Below are positions 28,346-36,734 of a stretch of 64,000 nucleotides of DNA, piece after piece. Made by a program: the position numbers and the translations under genes. Source of the stretch: Pirellulaceae bacterium (lineage in GTDB: Bacteria; Planctomycetota; Planctomycetia; Pirellulales; Pirellulaceae). Below the pieces are notes generated by a model, which was not told the origin of the DNA, ran no database searches, and was given only the letters and a program-made list of their open reading frames with translations. Where the stretch lies: contig JAHDXO010000019.1 in assembly GCA_023382975.1 (NCBI GenBank), positions 1-64,000 on the forward strand, written 5' to 3'. Every line of letters starts with the position of its first letter. Within the stretch, counting starts at the first letter, position 1.

Positions 28346-29108
28346 GGGGAATTTCCTCCGCGCTTCTGGAGAATAGTTGCAGAGCATCCAATTGGGTGAC
28401 GCCGCGAGGTCGTCTGGCAAATGGGGTTGGCTCCGACTCATGTATCTCCGGTGCCTGACCCGTTCGCCACTGGATTTTCCTGTGTGCGAGTTCCAAAGAC
28501 AAGCCGGACAAGGAACCGACGATCGAACGCTCGTCTCGCTTCGCCTTTGCCCCGAATGTCGAGCTCTGGACATGTTTCGTGGAAACCGTCGTGGTGCCCA
28601 AGGCTTTTGCAGGTCGTCCCAAGGATTGGGCGGAGTTGCGCGCAGTGTGTGGCGGCAAGCCGCTGACTTGCAATGAATCTGCATCGTGGAAGGCCTCGGC
28701 CTTCGATTCTGGGAAGATGCCGTTATGGCAGGTTTTCGCGTAGCGGTTTGGGTCGAGGGGGCTTGCCTTCGCAGCGATTTGTTCCGGCGCGTTGAAATGT
28801 GCGGACAAACGGTGCCCGGCCTCCAGCGTTTCCCACGCGACTAGTTCGAATAGGTGGAACAAGCGGATCAGCCCCTGTCGAGATCGTTTGAGAAAATCGC
28901 GATAATTCAATTGAAGAATATTCGCAATATTTCGATCGTTAAATCGCAAGTTACTGTTTTTTAGTAAGTTACGTCAATTGTAATGGAGCGAAAGTCATCG
29001 CTATTATCGATGTGTTCAGCGATTATTTTCTATTAGTCGATCCATGGTCCACTTGCGTAGAATAGGGGTCGTGAACGGAGGATGAGACGGCATGCAGGAT
29101 TGGAACCG
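28346..29108. other. intergenic region with AT-rich segment
   Basis: This divergent spacer of 760 bases separates the serine hydrolase and the HPF-like gene. Bases 28346-28840 are GC-rich with only shadow frames. Bases from about 28880 to 29060 are strikingly AT-rich for this genome, with TTACT, loop GTTTTTT, AGTAA at 28951-28967 and runs such as GATTATTTTCTATTAG. It probably holds the promoter(s) of the HPF-sigma operon. A possible -10 is TAGAAT at 29058-29063, but no convincing -35 stands at the right distance. Confidence 0.45.
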
Positions 29109-29474
29109 ATGCGACTAAAGATTGTGGATCGAAGCGGGCGTTTGGGAAACCAAGATCAGAAGGCATTGGAACGTCGTTTGCTGTATGCGTTGACCCGATA
29201 TGCCCCGCACATTGAACGTGTCCACCTGGAGTTCGATGAGCAGCACGAGGCGGAGGACGGGATGCTGCGTTGTCGCGGTTCGATCACGATTCAGGGCGAC
29301 CGCCGAGTTCAAGTCGACGACCGAGACCGCGATGGCTGTAGTTGCGGTTTCCGTGTTGCGGATCGGTTGAGCCGGTCGATGGCCCGGCTGCTCGATCCGC
29401 GGAGTTTTCACCACGGTCCGAAGCCCGGACCAATTCCGGGTTTTCGGGATCCGGCCACGATGAGGGGGGAATAA
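29109..29474 (+). CDS. HPF/RaiA-like ribosome-associated protein
   Basis: This protein of about 121 residues shows the beta-alpha-beta-beta-beta-alpha pattern of ribosome hibernation factors: MRLKIVDRSG, the helix QKALERRLLYALTRYAP, HIERVHLEFDEQ, a strand with CRGSITIQG, and a C-terminal helix (RVADRLSRSMARLL). There is no long C-terminal dimerisation domain, so it is a short type. CSCG in the loop before the last helix is unusual. Its stop overlaps the start of the sigma-factor gene (TAATG), so the two are translated together. The start at 29109 is chosen over 29082 because the latter has GGAGG touching the ATG. The fold is assigned from pattern only. Confidence 0.65.
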   Translation: MRLKIVDRSGRLGNQDQKALERRLLYALTRYAPHIERVHLEFDEQHEAEDGMLRCRGSITIQGDRRVQVDDRDRDGCSCGFRVADRLSRSMARLLDPRSFHHGPKPGPIPGFRDPATMRGE

Positions 29475-30514
29475 TGGTTGCCAAAGCGACAAATGACAAG
29501 CGGACCAATCAGCTCGATCGCACGTGCGAACTGATCGGTGCTTGGGATGCCTGCTGTCTACGTCAGAATACGGCACCGATGCTCGAGACGAATCGCTGCT
29601 GTGCGACGGCGCGGCCGAACCTGCAACTGCTGGAACGAGCCCGTTGGATTCAGCAGATGGTGATTTCGTACATTCCCCATGCGGATTTTGATCGGCCGTC
29701 TGTCCAACGGGAATTGCTGCGTCCGACCGAACAGCGAGCGAAGGGCAAGGTTCCCGCGTCGCCACCGCGCGGACTTCCGCCCTACGTAGCGGACCTGTAC
29801 CGGACACCGTTGCTGGAACGCGAGGAAGAGGCGTATCTGTTCCGCCGCATGAACGGTCTGAAACACTTGGCTCGGCAACTTCAATCGCAGATCGATCCAC
29901 TGTCGCCGGTGGAAGGTGACATGCAGCAGTTCGAACACTTGGTCGCCGATGCCGAGCAGATTCGGAACCGCATCGTGGAAGCGAATCTGCGTTTAGTGTT
30001 TTCCTTGGCCAAGCGTTTTGCGGGGGCCGATTCGGACGAGTTCAACGAGTGCGTGGCCGAAGGGAATTTCGCGCTGATGCGAGCGGTAGATCTGTTCGAC
30101 TACTCGCGCGGCAACCGCTTCAGCACGTACGCGCATCATGCCATCCGCCGCCAGTTGCTGCAGCGGATCCAGGCGGAGTCGCGCCGCCGCGAGCGGTTTG
30201 TGTCGGGCGGCGAGGAAGCCGCGGCCGAACTGGACCGCGACGAAGGTCGGGCGATCCGCGACGACGAGCGGGTGCAGGTGGCCCAGTTGGCCGTGCGGGA
30301 CTTGATGCCGTGCTTGACCGACCGCGAACGAGCGGTGATCGAAGTCCGTTTCGGTCTGGGAGACCATCAGAGACCGCAGACCTACGAAGAGATCGGACGG
30401 CGGATGGGGGTCAGCAAAGAGCGCGTGCGGCAGTTGCAGATGCGGGCCCTCCAGAAGATGGCTCGTTCGGCTGCCGACAGCTCGGCTGTCGTGGCTTGGG
30501 AAGAAGCCGTATGA
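29474..30514 (+). CDS. RNA polymerase sigma-70 family factor
   Basis: This is a 346-residue group 2/3-like sigma factor. Residues 1-90 are an unconserved N-terminus. A region 1.2-like segment (LPPYVADLYRTPLLEREEEAYLF) follows. Region 2 reads RNRIVEANLRLVFSLAKRF, EFNECVAEGNFALMRAVDLFD, then YSRGNRFSTYAHHAIRRQL. Region 4 (LTDRERAVIEVRFGL, TYEEIGRRMGVSKERVRQLQMRALQKM) carries the -35 recognition helix. Region 3 is short. The start at 29474 has AGGGGGGAATA upstream and shares an A with the stop of the HPF-like gene. Coupling to a ribosome-hibernation-like protein suggests a stress or growth-phase regulon. Confidence 0.92.
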   Translation: MVAKATNDKRTNQLDRTCELIGAWDACCLRQNTAPMLETNRCCATARPNLQLLERARWIQQMVISYIPHADFDRPSVQRELLRPTEQRAKGKVPASPPRGLPPYVADLYRTPLLEREEEAYLFRRMNGLKHLARQLQSQIDPLSPVEGDMQQFEHLVADAEQIRNRIVEANLRLVFSLAKRFAGADSDEFNECVAEGNFALMRAVDLFDYSRGNRFSTYAHHAIRRQLLQRIQAESRRRERFVSGGEEAAAELDRDEGRAIRDDERVQVAQLAVRDLMPCLTDRERAVIEVRFGLGDHQRPQTYEEIGRRMGVSKERVRQLQMRALQKMARSAADSSAVVAWEEAV

Positions 30515-30641
30515 TGCTGTGCGACTGCCATTCGTAGCCGGATTCGCGAGAGTTCGGAATCCCTTCAGCCGCGTCCGAAGTTTCACGAATTCGGCGTCGG
30601 TGGGGACAGAAGCACTGCATGATGGACGGAGCCCACCCGCG

Positions 30642-31325
30642 ATGAACAACGCCTCCGGTTCGCCCTGGACCAGGCGCCACTACGGTTTTCTGGCCCTGTT
30701 GCTGTTGATGGTCTGCGGTGCGGCGATCGTTTGGTGGGCGACGCGCCCGATCGATACGACGCCGCCGACGGCGGTCATGACCGAGGTCGAACCGCATCGA
30801 CCGCTGTTCGAAGACGACGCGGATCGAGTGACGTTTGTGTTGCTGGACGATCAAGGCAGCATCCCCACGTTTTTCTTGTTCGCGGGCGAAGAGCAGAAGG
30901 TCACGGCCTTGGGGATCAATGCCCTGCGGGGCACGCCCAACGAACAGGGCGTGGAGATCCGTTTCGAGGCAGTCCGCTTCCGGCGCGACGAAAGCGACCC
31001 CGACAGGCTCTGGGTGCGGGCCGTGGGGATCGCCAACGAAACCGAAGGAAAAACGCCGATCTCGCGGAGCGCGCTGGAGCAGGGCGATCCGCTGGACTTG
31101 CACTTTCACGACGAGATCCAGGTGCCGTTCGTCGCCCACGTGATCTACGACATCGACATGACGATCCAGTATGACGCCCGGACCCAGGAATTGACGCTCA
31201 CCAACGCGGCCGGCAGCATCCGCTGGAAGATGCTGGGCACCGATGCATTCGACAAGGGCCAACTGGAGACCACGATCCGCGGACGCCGAGGCGACTATCC
31301 GGAGAAGCCCTTGTTGAAGCTCTAG
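30642..31325 (+). CDS. membrane-anchored protein of unknown function
   Basis: A single N-terminal membrane segment (YGFLALLLLMVCGAAIVWW, residues 14-32) is followed by a soluble domain of about 190 residues outside the membrane. This domain is rich in beta-strand patterns (DRVTFVLLDDQG, PFVAHVIYDIDMTIQYD, ELTLTNAAGSIRWKML). I do not recognise a family. The start at 30642 gives a normal anchor; the frame opens earlier without a site. It follows the sigma-factor gene by 127 bases on the same strand and could belong to its regulon. Its TAG stop overlaps the TAG of the convergent transglutaminase gene (shared CTAG). Confidence 0.65.
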   Translation: MNNASGSPWTRRHYGFLALLLLMVCGAAIVWWATRPIDTTPPTAVMTEVEPHRPLFEDDADRVTFVLLDDQGSIPTFFLFAGEEQKVTALGINALRGTPNEQGVEIRFEAVRFRRDESDPDRLWVRAVGIANETEGKTPISRSALEQGDPLDLHFHDEIQVPFVAHVIYDIDMTIQYDARTQELTLTNAAGSIRWKMLGTDAFDKGQLETTIRGRRGDYPEKPLLKL

Positions 31326-33829
31326 CGGGTCGCTTGCTGGATGCGGTGCAAGGCGTCTTCGACCGCAGCGGTCTGCTCGTCATCAAGCGTCGCGCCGCCG
31401 AAACGGACTTCGTAGAACGCATTGCTCACGCACAATGCTGCATCGCACAACTGGGGCTGACCGGTCGCTTCGGCCAGTCGGCCACCGGCCTCGCGCGCGA
31501 ATTCGAGCGGCGTTTGACTGGGGCTGCGGTGCAATCCCCGGCGCTGGAACAACGCCTCCCAACGCCGGTAGAACTCGACGCTTGCCGCGAACCGTCCATT
31601 GCCCGCAGGACCCGGCCGTTGGGAACGCCGTCGGTTGCTCCCGTCCGTCCGGGACCTTCGGTGCCGCAGGGTCTGCCACGCCAACAGGGCAAAGGCGATC
31701 GTGCCGCCGATGATCCAGGGCACGACGCGAGCAAGCAACTCGCGCGGCGTCGCGGTGGACTCGCTGCCCCCCGCCTCGTCCCCCGACCACGCGGCCCTGC
31801 TCAGTTGGGATACCGTATCCCGCAAGGTTTGGATCATGGGCCGGTAGATCAGCGAACTCTGTTGCGTTCCACTCATCTGCAAGACGTGCTGCGTCCACGC
31901 GGTTCGCGTTGCAGCCTGCCAGTTGCGGAGCTTCTGCTTCAGGTACTCGACCAGCGACAACTCGCTGAGACTGGAGGGCGTCGGATCCAGGCGAAGCCAT
32001 CCGCCATGGGACCAATCGAACGACGGGTGCAGGGTTCGGACACTGTCCGGAATCGACTCGGGCGGGATGTAGGCCTCGACCCAGGCATGCGCATGGGATT
32101 GCCGGACCCAGTACCGTTCTTCCAGATAATTGAATTCGTCCGACTTGAAGCCCACGACCAAACGCGCGGGCAGGCCTTGACTGCGCAGCATCAAGGTCAG
32201 CGCGGAAGCAAAGTATTCGCAATGGCCCCGGGGGTCATTGACGATGAAGTCCTCGATCGGGTCGAGCGTTCGGTCGCGGGAGGTTTCGCTCAACCGGTAG
32301 CTAAACCGCGGCGAGGTCCGCAGGGCGCGCTCCAGGGCTCGAACCCGTCCGACAGGATCGCCGGCGGGCACATTGGCTTGATCCAACCACTCCCGTGCCT
32401 GGGCGGCCAGATTCGGCAGGGATTCGGCGGGCCATTGGAGCAGAGGCTGCAGATCGACCTGGGCCAGCGCGGGAACCAAATCGGTCTGGCGTCCGTTGGA
32501 AAACGCAGCGGTCGCCAATTCGTAGGCAAAGGAGCGCCGCATCAGTCCGCCCGCTCGCTGAAACCTCTGCGAGTACGGATCGAACTGAACACGGTCGTCC
32601 CGAGCGACGTAGATGCTGGGCCACACGCAAAACAACTCGGGCCGGTCCAGCGGTTCCAGCCGGAACTCCTGCCGGATCAGGTCGGCGGGCGCATCGCGAC
32701 GTTCCCCCTGGACCACGGGGATCTGGATTTCATCTCCCGACGACCGGTATCCCCAACGCCCGTCGCGGTACTGGTTCAGAACCGCGCCGCGCAGGAACAG
32801 ATCCCCGTACACCAAATACGGCTGGCTGTCGCGGTGTCGCCGAAACCGCACGGCGAGCACCTTCTGAGAGTCTTCCAAGGTCGAGCCCAATTCGCCCAAC
32901 TGGACTTGGTCGTTGAATCCGACCGTTCGCTGAAGCGCGGCAGGGGTGCTGCGCCATCCTCCTCCGCCGCCACGAAGCAGCGAGAGGTTGATACCGCCGA
33001 ATCGCGGGGTGATGACGAAGATGCCGACGCCGATCAACAGGCTGAGCAACGTCAGAACGCCGGTTCGCCACCAGAACTCCCACCCCAGCTCCTCGTGCCA
33101 ACGGCCCGAAGAAACCCCGCGTCGCAACGGCCGATGCGGCTCGACGGTCACGTCCCGCGACGTTCCCCGCGACGCCCTGTCGGTTCTGCCCGCCGGTTGC
33201 GCGGCATCTTCCTCCGCTGGGAACGAGTGAAACCGGAGGTACAAGGACAAAGGCCCCACCAGCAGTGTCGAGGCAGCGACTCCGGCAACCTGCCACCAGT
33301 CCGTGCGCTCGTGGCGTGGCAGCGAAAGACGCACGTGGGGCACTCGGCCGTCCCGCCGGCTCCCCATGTTCTCGCGATGCAAGCTCAATAGGGCCAGCGC
33401 CGACAGGATGCAGAACAGATTGATCGCCAGCATGACGGCGAACAGCGGGCCGTGATTGAGTCCGCAGGCGAGGAACATCTGCAGCAGGCTGAGACTGAAC
33501 AGGTCCCAATGCGTGCGAGCCGTCTTTCGCTCGAACAGCAGGACCGCTTGCAGAGCGATCAGGCTGTCGGCCGCCACGGCCACATCCGGCGCGCCGCCGA
33601 CCTGAGCGAACCGCCACGCCGCCAACGCCGCCGTGGCGAGCACGGCCGAGTTGATCACCCAGCGATCGAGTTCGATACGGCCGAGGTGGTCGCAGAACCA
33701 GAGCGAAGCCGCGGCTGCCAACGACATGCCCAGCGGCAGCAACAGGTTGGGTTCGCCCAGCCCCACCAAAGCCGCGGACAGGACGGCCAGAGCCGCCAAG
33801 TTCAGATTGACCCAATGCTGAAGATCCAA
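31322..33829 (-). CDS. multispanning transglutaminase-like protein (DUF3488/TgpA type)
   Basis: This protein of about 835 residues has an N-terminal bundle of hydrophobic helices (residues 5-170 and a further one near 290). A periplasmic transglutaminase core follows: RGHCEYFASALTLMLRSQGLPARLVVGF (Cys near 535), HAHAWVEAYIP (His near 580) and WLRLDPTPSS (Asp near 614). A late membrane helix (VVPWIIGGTIAFALLAW) and a DUF4129-like cytoplasmic tail complete it. This is the TgpA architecture, usually encoded with a DUF58 protein and a MoxR ATPase. DUF58 is present just upstream; no MoxR gene is next to it. The start is probably TTG at 33829, just after the DUF58 stop. Confidence 0.88.
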   Translation of the reverse strand: MDLQHWVNLNLAALAVLSAALVGLGEPNLLLPLGMSLAAAASLWFCDHLGRIELDRWVINSAVLATAALAAWRFAQVGGAPDVAVAADSLIALQAVLLFERKTARTHWDLFSLSLLQMFLACGLNHGPLFAVMLAINLFCILSALALLSLHRENMGSRRDGRVPHVRLSLPRHERTDWWQVAGVAASTLLVGPLSLYLRFHSFPAEEDAAQPAGRTDRASRGTSRDVTVEPHRPLRRGVSSGRWHEELGWEFWWRTGVLTLLSLLIGVGIFVITPRFGGINLSLLRGGGGGWRSTPAALQRTVGFNDQVQLGELGSTLEDSQKVLAVRFRRHRDSQPYLVYGDLFLRGAVLNQYRDGRWGYRSSGDEIQIPVVQGERRDAPADLIRQEFRLEPLDRPELFCVWPSIYVARDDRVQFDPYSQRFQRAGGLMRRSFAYELATAAFSNGRQTDLVPALAQVDLQPLLQWPAESLPNLAAQAREWLDQANVPAGDPVGRVRALERALRTSPRFSYRLSETSRDRTLDPIEDFIVNDPRGHCEYFASALTLMLRSQGLPARLVVGFKSDEFNYLEERYWVRQSHAHAWVEAYIPPESIPDSVRTLHPSFDWSHGGWLRLDPTPSSLSELSLVEYLKQKLRNWQAATRTAWTQHVLQMSGTQQSSLIYRPMIQTLRDTVSQLSRAAWSGDEAGGSESTATPRELLARVVPWIIGGTIAFALLAWQTLRHRRSRTDGSNRRRSQRPGPAGNGRFAASVEFYRRWEALFQRRGLHRSPSQTPLEFAREAGGRLAEATGQPQLCDAALCVSNAFYEVRFGGATLDDEQTAAVEDALHRIQQATR

Positions 33830-33830
33830 A

Positions 33831-34991
33831 TCAAACCGCCTTGAAATACTCCCAGAACCGCGGCTCCCGCGGTCCCATGATTTGGCAACGCCCGGCCGCG
33901 CCGGGGGGTGCCGCGTGTCGCCAATGGTTGGCTTGCGGCGTGCCGGCCCGCGGACTGACCACCAGAATCTCGACATCCTCCGGCAAGTCCTCCCGGAGCG
34001 TCTCCCACACCGCCGCAGCAGTGTCCCGTTCACTGGCCTCCGCGACCGCCAATTGTTCCATCGCATTGGCCATCAGGCTGGCATTCGCCGAGCCGACGAT
34101 CCACTGCGGTGGATCGCCCGTCAATGCCAATCGCAGGTGAAACCCGGGCCGACGGCAGAGATCCGCCACGACGGTCGCGGCAAAACTGACGACGAACTCG
34201 ACCCGTTCCAGATCCTCGTCGGACGGACTTGCCGGCTGCCAAAGGTCCACCAGCAGGACCAATCGCCGATCGCTCGGTTGTTCGAACTGCCGGACGATCA
34301 ACTGACCCTGCCGCACACTGCGCCGCCAGTGAACCCAGCGCGAACTATCGCCGGCTCGCCATTCGCGCACGGCAAAAAAATCCCCGGGCGCCCGGCCCGC
34401 ACGTCGCGAGCCAAGGGTGCCTTGCGGTACCGGACAGTGGCGTCGCTGCCATGACGGCGACAGTTGACCGATCCGCGGATACACGATCAAGTCGCTTTCG
34501 CTGGCGATCGTCCGCCGGGCGCTTAGCAGCCCGAAGGGGAACTTGGTAGACATTTGCAGCGGGCCGAAGCGGTATCTTCCGCGCTGTGTCAGCACCACAC
34601 GGTAGGTCTGCCGACATTGCTGCCCGGATCGCAGGGACATGCAGAACTGCGAAGGATTCAGCGGCGCGGACGGATGCACGGGCCGGACCGGAACCAATTG
34701 ATCCCGAACGGTCAACCCCCAGCGGGTTCGCCGCCGGCCGTTGCTCAGTTCGATATCCACCGGCAGCGTCTGCCCCGCGGTCACTGAACGGACCACGCGG
34801 CGGCGGACGTCAATCCCTTGCAGCGACCGCTTGCACAGCCAAGCATTCAGCAGCAGCGGCGCGCAGAGCACTCCCGCCACCAGCATCAACAGGTTCGCTT
34901 CGAACAACAGCGCCCACGCGAAAACGCTAACTACCATCAGCGCGTAGTATACGCCCTCGCGGCATAACGCTCGTCGGCAGCGGTTCGACAT
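33831..34991 (-). CDS. DUF58-family protein
   Basis: This 386-residue protein has two N-terminal membrane segments (YYALMVVSVFAWALLFEAN, LLMLVAGVLCAPLLLNAWL). A beta-rich region and the DUF58 hallmark follow: PGDFFAVREWRAGDSSRWVHWRRSVRQGQLIVRQFE is the conserved block, here given as its full span near residues 220-255. A VWA-like Rossmann fold (LVLLVDLWQP) follows. DUF58 proteins work with MoxR ATPases and transglutaminase-like proteins in envelope processes that are poorly defined. The start at 34991 (MSNRCRRAL) is chosen because the frame upstream lacks coding character and overlaps the sulfatase gene. It is coupled to the transglutaminase gene, with one base between. Confidence 0.87.
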   Translation of the reverse strand: MSNRCRRALCREGVYYALMVVSVFAWALLFEANLLMLVAGVLCAPLLLNAWLCKRSLQGIDVRRRVVRSVTAGQTLPVDIELSNGRRRTRWGLTVRDQLVPVRPVHPSAPLNPSQFCMSLRSGQQCRQTYRVVLTQRGRYRFGPLQMSTKFPFGLLSARRTIASESDLIVYPRIGQLSPSWQRRHCPVPQGTLGSRRAGRAPGDFFAVREWRAGDSSRWVHWRRSVRQGQLIVRQFEQPSDRRLVLLVDLWQPASPSDEDLERVEFVVSFAATVVADLCRRPGFHLRLALTGDPPQWIVGSANASLMANAMEQLAVAEASERDTAAAVWETLREDLPEDVEILVVSPRAGTPQANHWRHAAPPGAAGRCQIMGPREPRFWEYFKAV

Positions 34992-35014
34992 AAGACGTAG
35001 TTCCCAGGACTCGG

Positions 35015-36610
35015 CTACCGGGTGCGGCCGGCTTGCCGGATGGATTCCAGACGTGCTCGCATTTGCTCGGCCCGGTCCGGATGCCGATCGATCAGATTTG
35101 TCGTCTCGCCGGGATCTTCGGCCAGGTTGAACAACTCGTACCGGCCGGGGCCTTTCTCGAAAGTCAAGGATTTCGCCGGTTTGGCGTCGGGATGCTCCAG
35201 ATACTTCCAGTCGCCGATCCGCAACGCCAACCCGCGGCCCTGCACCACCAGATGCTCGCGGCCTGCGGCGCCCGGCTGTCCGGTCAGCGCCGCCAGGACA
35301 TTGTAGCTGTCCGGGCAAGCGTCGTCGGGCAGCTCTTGACCGGTCAGCGCCGCCAAGCTGGCCGGAAGATCGACGGCGCAGACGATCTCGTCCGACACGC
35401 CGGGAGCGATCTTGCCGGGCCAGCGAACGATGAAGGGCGTCCGCGTTCCGCCTTCGTAGATGCTGTATTTGCCGCCGCGAAACGGGCCGGCCGGTTTGTG
35501 GTCGCCCACCTTCTCGATCGCTCCGTCCTGGTAGCCGTCATCCAGAACGGGCCCGTTGTCGCTGGCAAAGACGACCAGCGTCCGACTGGTCAAGTTCAGT
35601 TTGTCCAGCCGGTCCAGCAACTGGCCGACGCACCAGTCCATCTGAACGATCGCGTCACCGCGGTAGCCCAATGCCGTCTTGCCTTGAAAACGCTCGTGCG
35701 GCATCCGAGGCACATGAATATCGTGCGTCGCGAAAAACAAAAAGAACGGCTTGCTCTGATGCTGGTCGATAAACGCCAGCGCCCGGCGAGTAAACACGTC
35801 GGCCATGTCCTCGTCTCGCCAACGAGCCCCGTGTCCGCCGGTCATGAAGCCGATGCGGCTGATCCCGTTGACGATCGAGGAATTGTGACCGTGGCTCCAA
35901 TCCATCCTCAGCGTGTCGCGGTGCGTCATCCCGGTCGGTTGGTCGTCGGGGTTCTTGTTGCTGACCGTGATGGGATCGTTGGGGTCCAGGTCGACGACGC
36001 GATGGTTCTCGACGTAGACGCACGGCACGCGGTCCCCGGTCGTCGGCATCAGGAAGCATGAATCGAAACCGACTTCGAGCGGCCCCGGTTTCAGCAATCC
36101 GTTCCAATCCGGCCCCGGCGGCTCGCCCAGGCCCAAGTGCCATTTCCCCACAATGCCCGTCGTGTAACCTGCCCCGCGAAGGATCGACGGCAGGGTCACC
36201 GTACCCGGTCGGATGATCGCCGTCGCGTTTGGCGCGGCGATGCCCGTCCCGGGCTCTCGCCAAGCGTATTTTCCGGTCAGCAGGGCAAAACGAGTCGGCG
36301 TGCAGGTCGCCGCCGAAGCGTAACCGCTCGTGAAACGCAGCCCCTCGGCAGCCAACCGATCGATGTGAGGCGTCTTGACCGCCGTCGCCCCGTAGCAGCC
36401 GACATCACCGTAGCCAACATCGTCGGTAAAAATGAGCACGATGTTCGGCTTCTCTTCGGCGCCGATGCATCGATGATGTGTCAGCGACAAAAGGAACAAG
36501 CATGTCCCGAAGACGATCAACAGCCGACTCCAGGTTCGCTGAAAAGTGGCGGGATGTGGGTGAGCGAGCGTTTCTACCCCTCCGGCGATGCTGAGCTTCA
36601 TGGTGGTCAC
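35015..36610 (-). CDS. secreted sulfatase (formylglycine type)
   Basis: This 531-residue arylsulfatase-family enzyme has a membrane/signal segment at residues 29-44 (RLLIVFGTCLFLLSLT). NIVLIFTDDVGYGDVGCYG supplies the metal-binding D63/D64. The active-site motif is CTPTR (C103), the C-x-P-x-R form converted to formylglycine by a maturase, followed by LLTGKYAWR. Later HDIHVPRMPHERF and SDNGPVLDDG carry further ligands. It probably desulfates an exported polysaccharide or glycoside, as in the many planctomycete sulfatases. Ends 23 bases before DUF58 starts; co-transcription is uncertain. ATG at 36610 or 36601. Confidence 0.94.
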   Translation of the reverse strand: MTTMKLSIAGGVETLAHPHPATFQRTWSRLLIVFGTCLFLLSLTHHRCIGAEEKPNIVLIFTDDVGYGDVGCYGATAVKTPHIDRLAAEGLRFTSGYASAATCTPTRFALLTGKYAWREPGTGIAAPNATAIIRPGTVTLPSILRGAGYTTGIVGKWHLGLGEPPGPDWNGLLKPGPLEVGFDSCFLMPTTGDRVPCVYVENHRVVDLDPNDPITVSNKNPDDQPTGMTHRDTLRMDWSHGHNSSIVNGISRIGFMTGGHGARWRDEDMADVFTRRALAFIDQHQSKPFFLFFATHDIHVPRMPHERFQGKTALGYRGDAIVQMDWCVGQLLDRLDKLNLTSRTLVVFASDNGPVLDDGYQDGAIEKVGDHKPAGPFRGGKYSIYEGGTRTPFIVRWPGKIAPGVSDEIVCAVDLPASLAALTGQELPDDACPDSYNVLAALTGQPGAAGREHLVVQGRGLALRIGDWKYLEHPDAKPAKSLTFEKGPGRYELFNLAEDPGETTNLIDRHPDRAEQMRARLESIRQAGRTR

Positions 36611-36734
36611 TCGATGGTTCGGGACTGGGAATTGCCGTTCAAGTCACAAGGTCAACAGCCTCCAGTATCCAGCGCCCGCGGGAGAACGTCAACTTCGTCG
36701 GGCGCTGTACGCGATTCGATCAGTGGCCCGCCAT

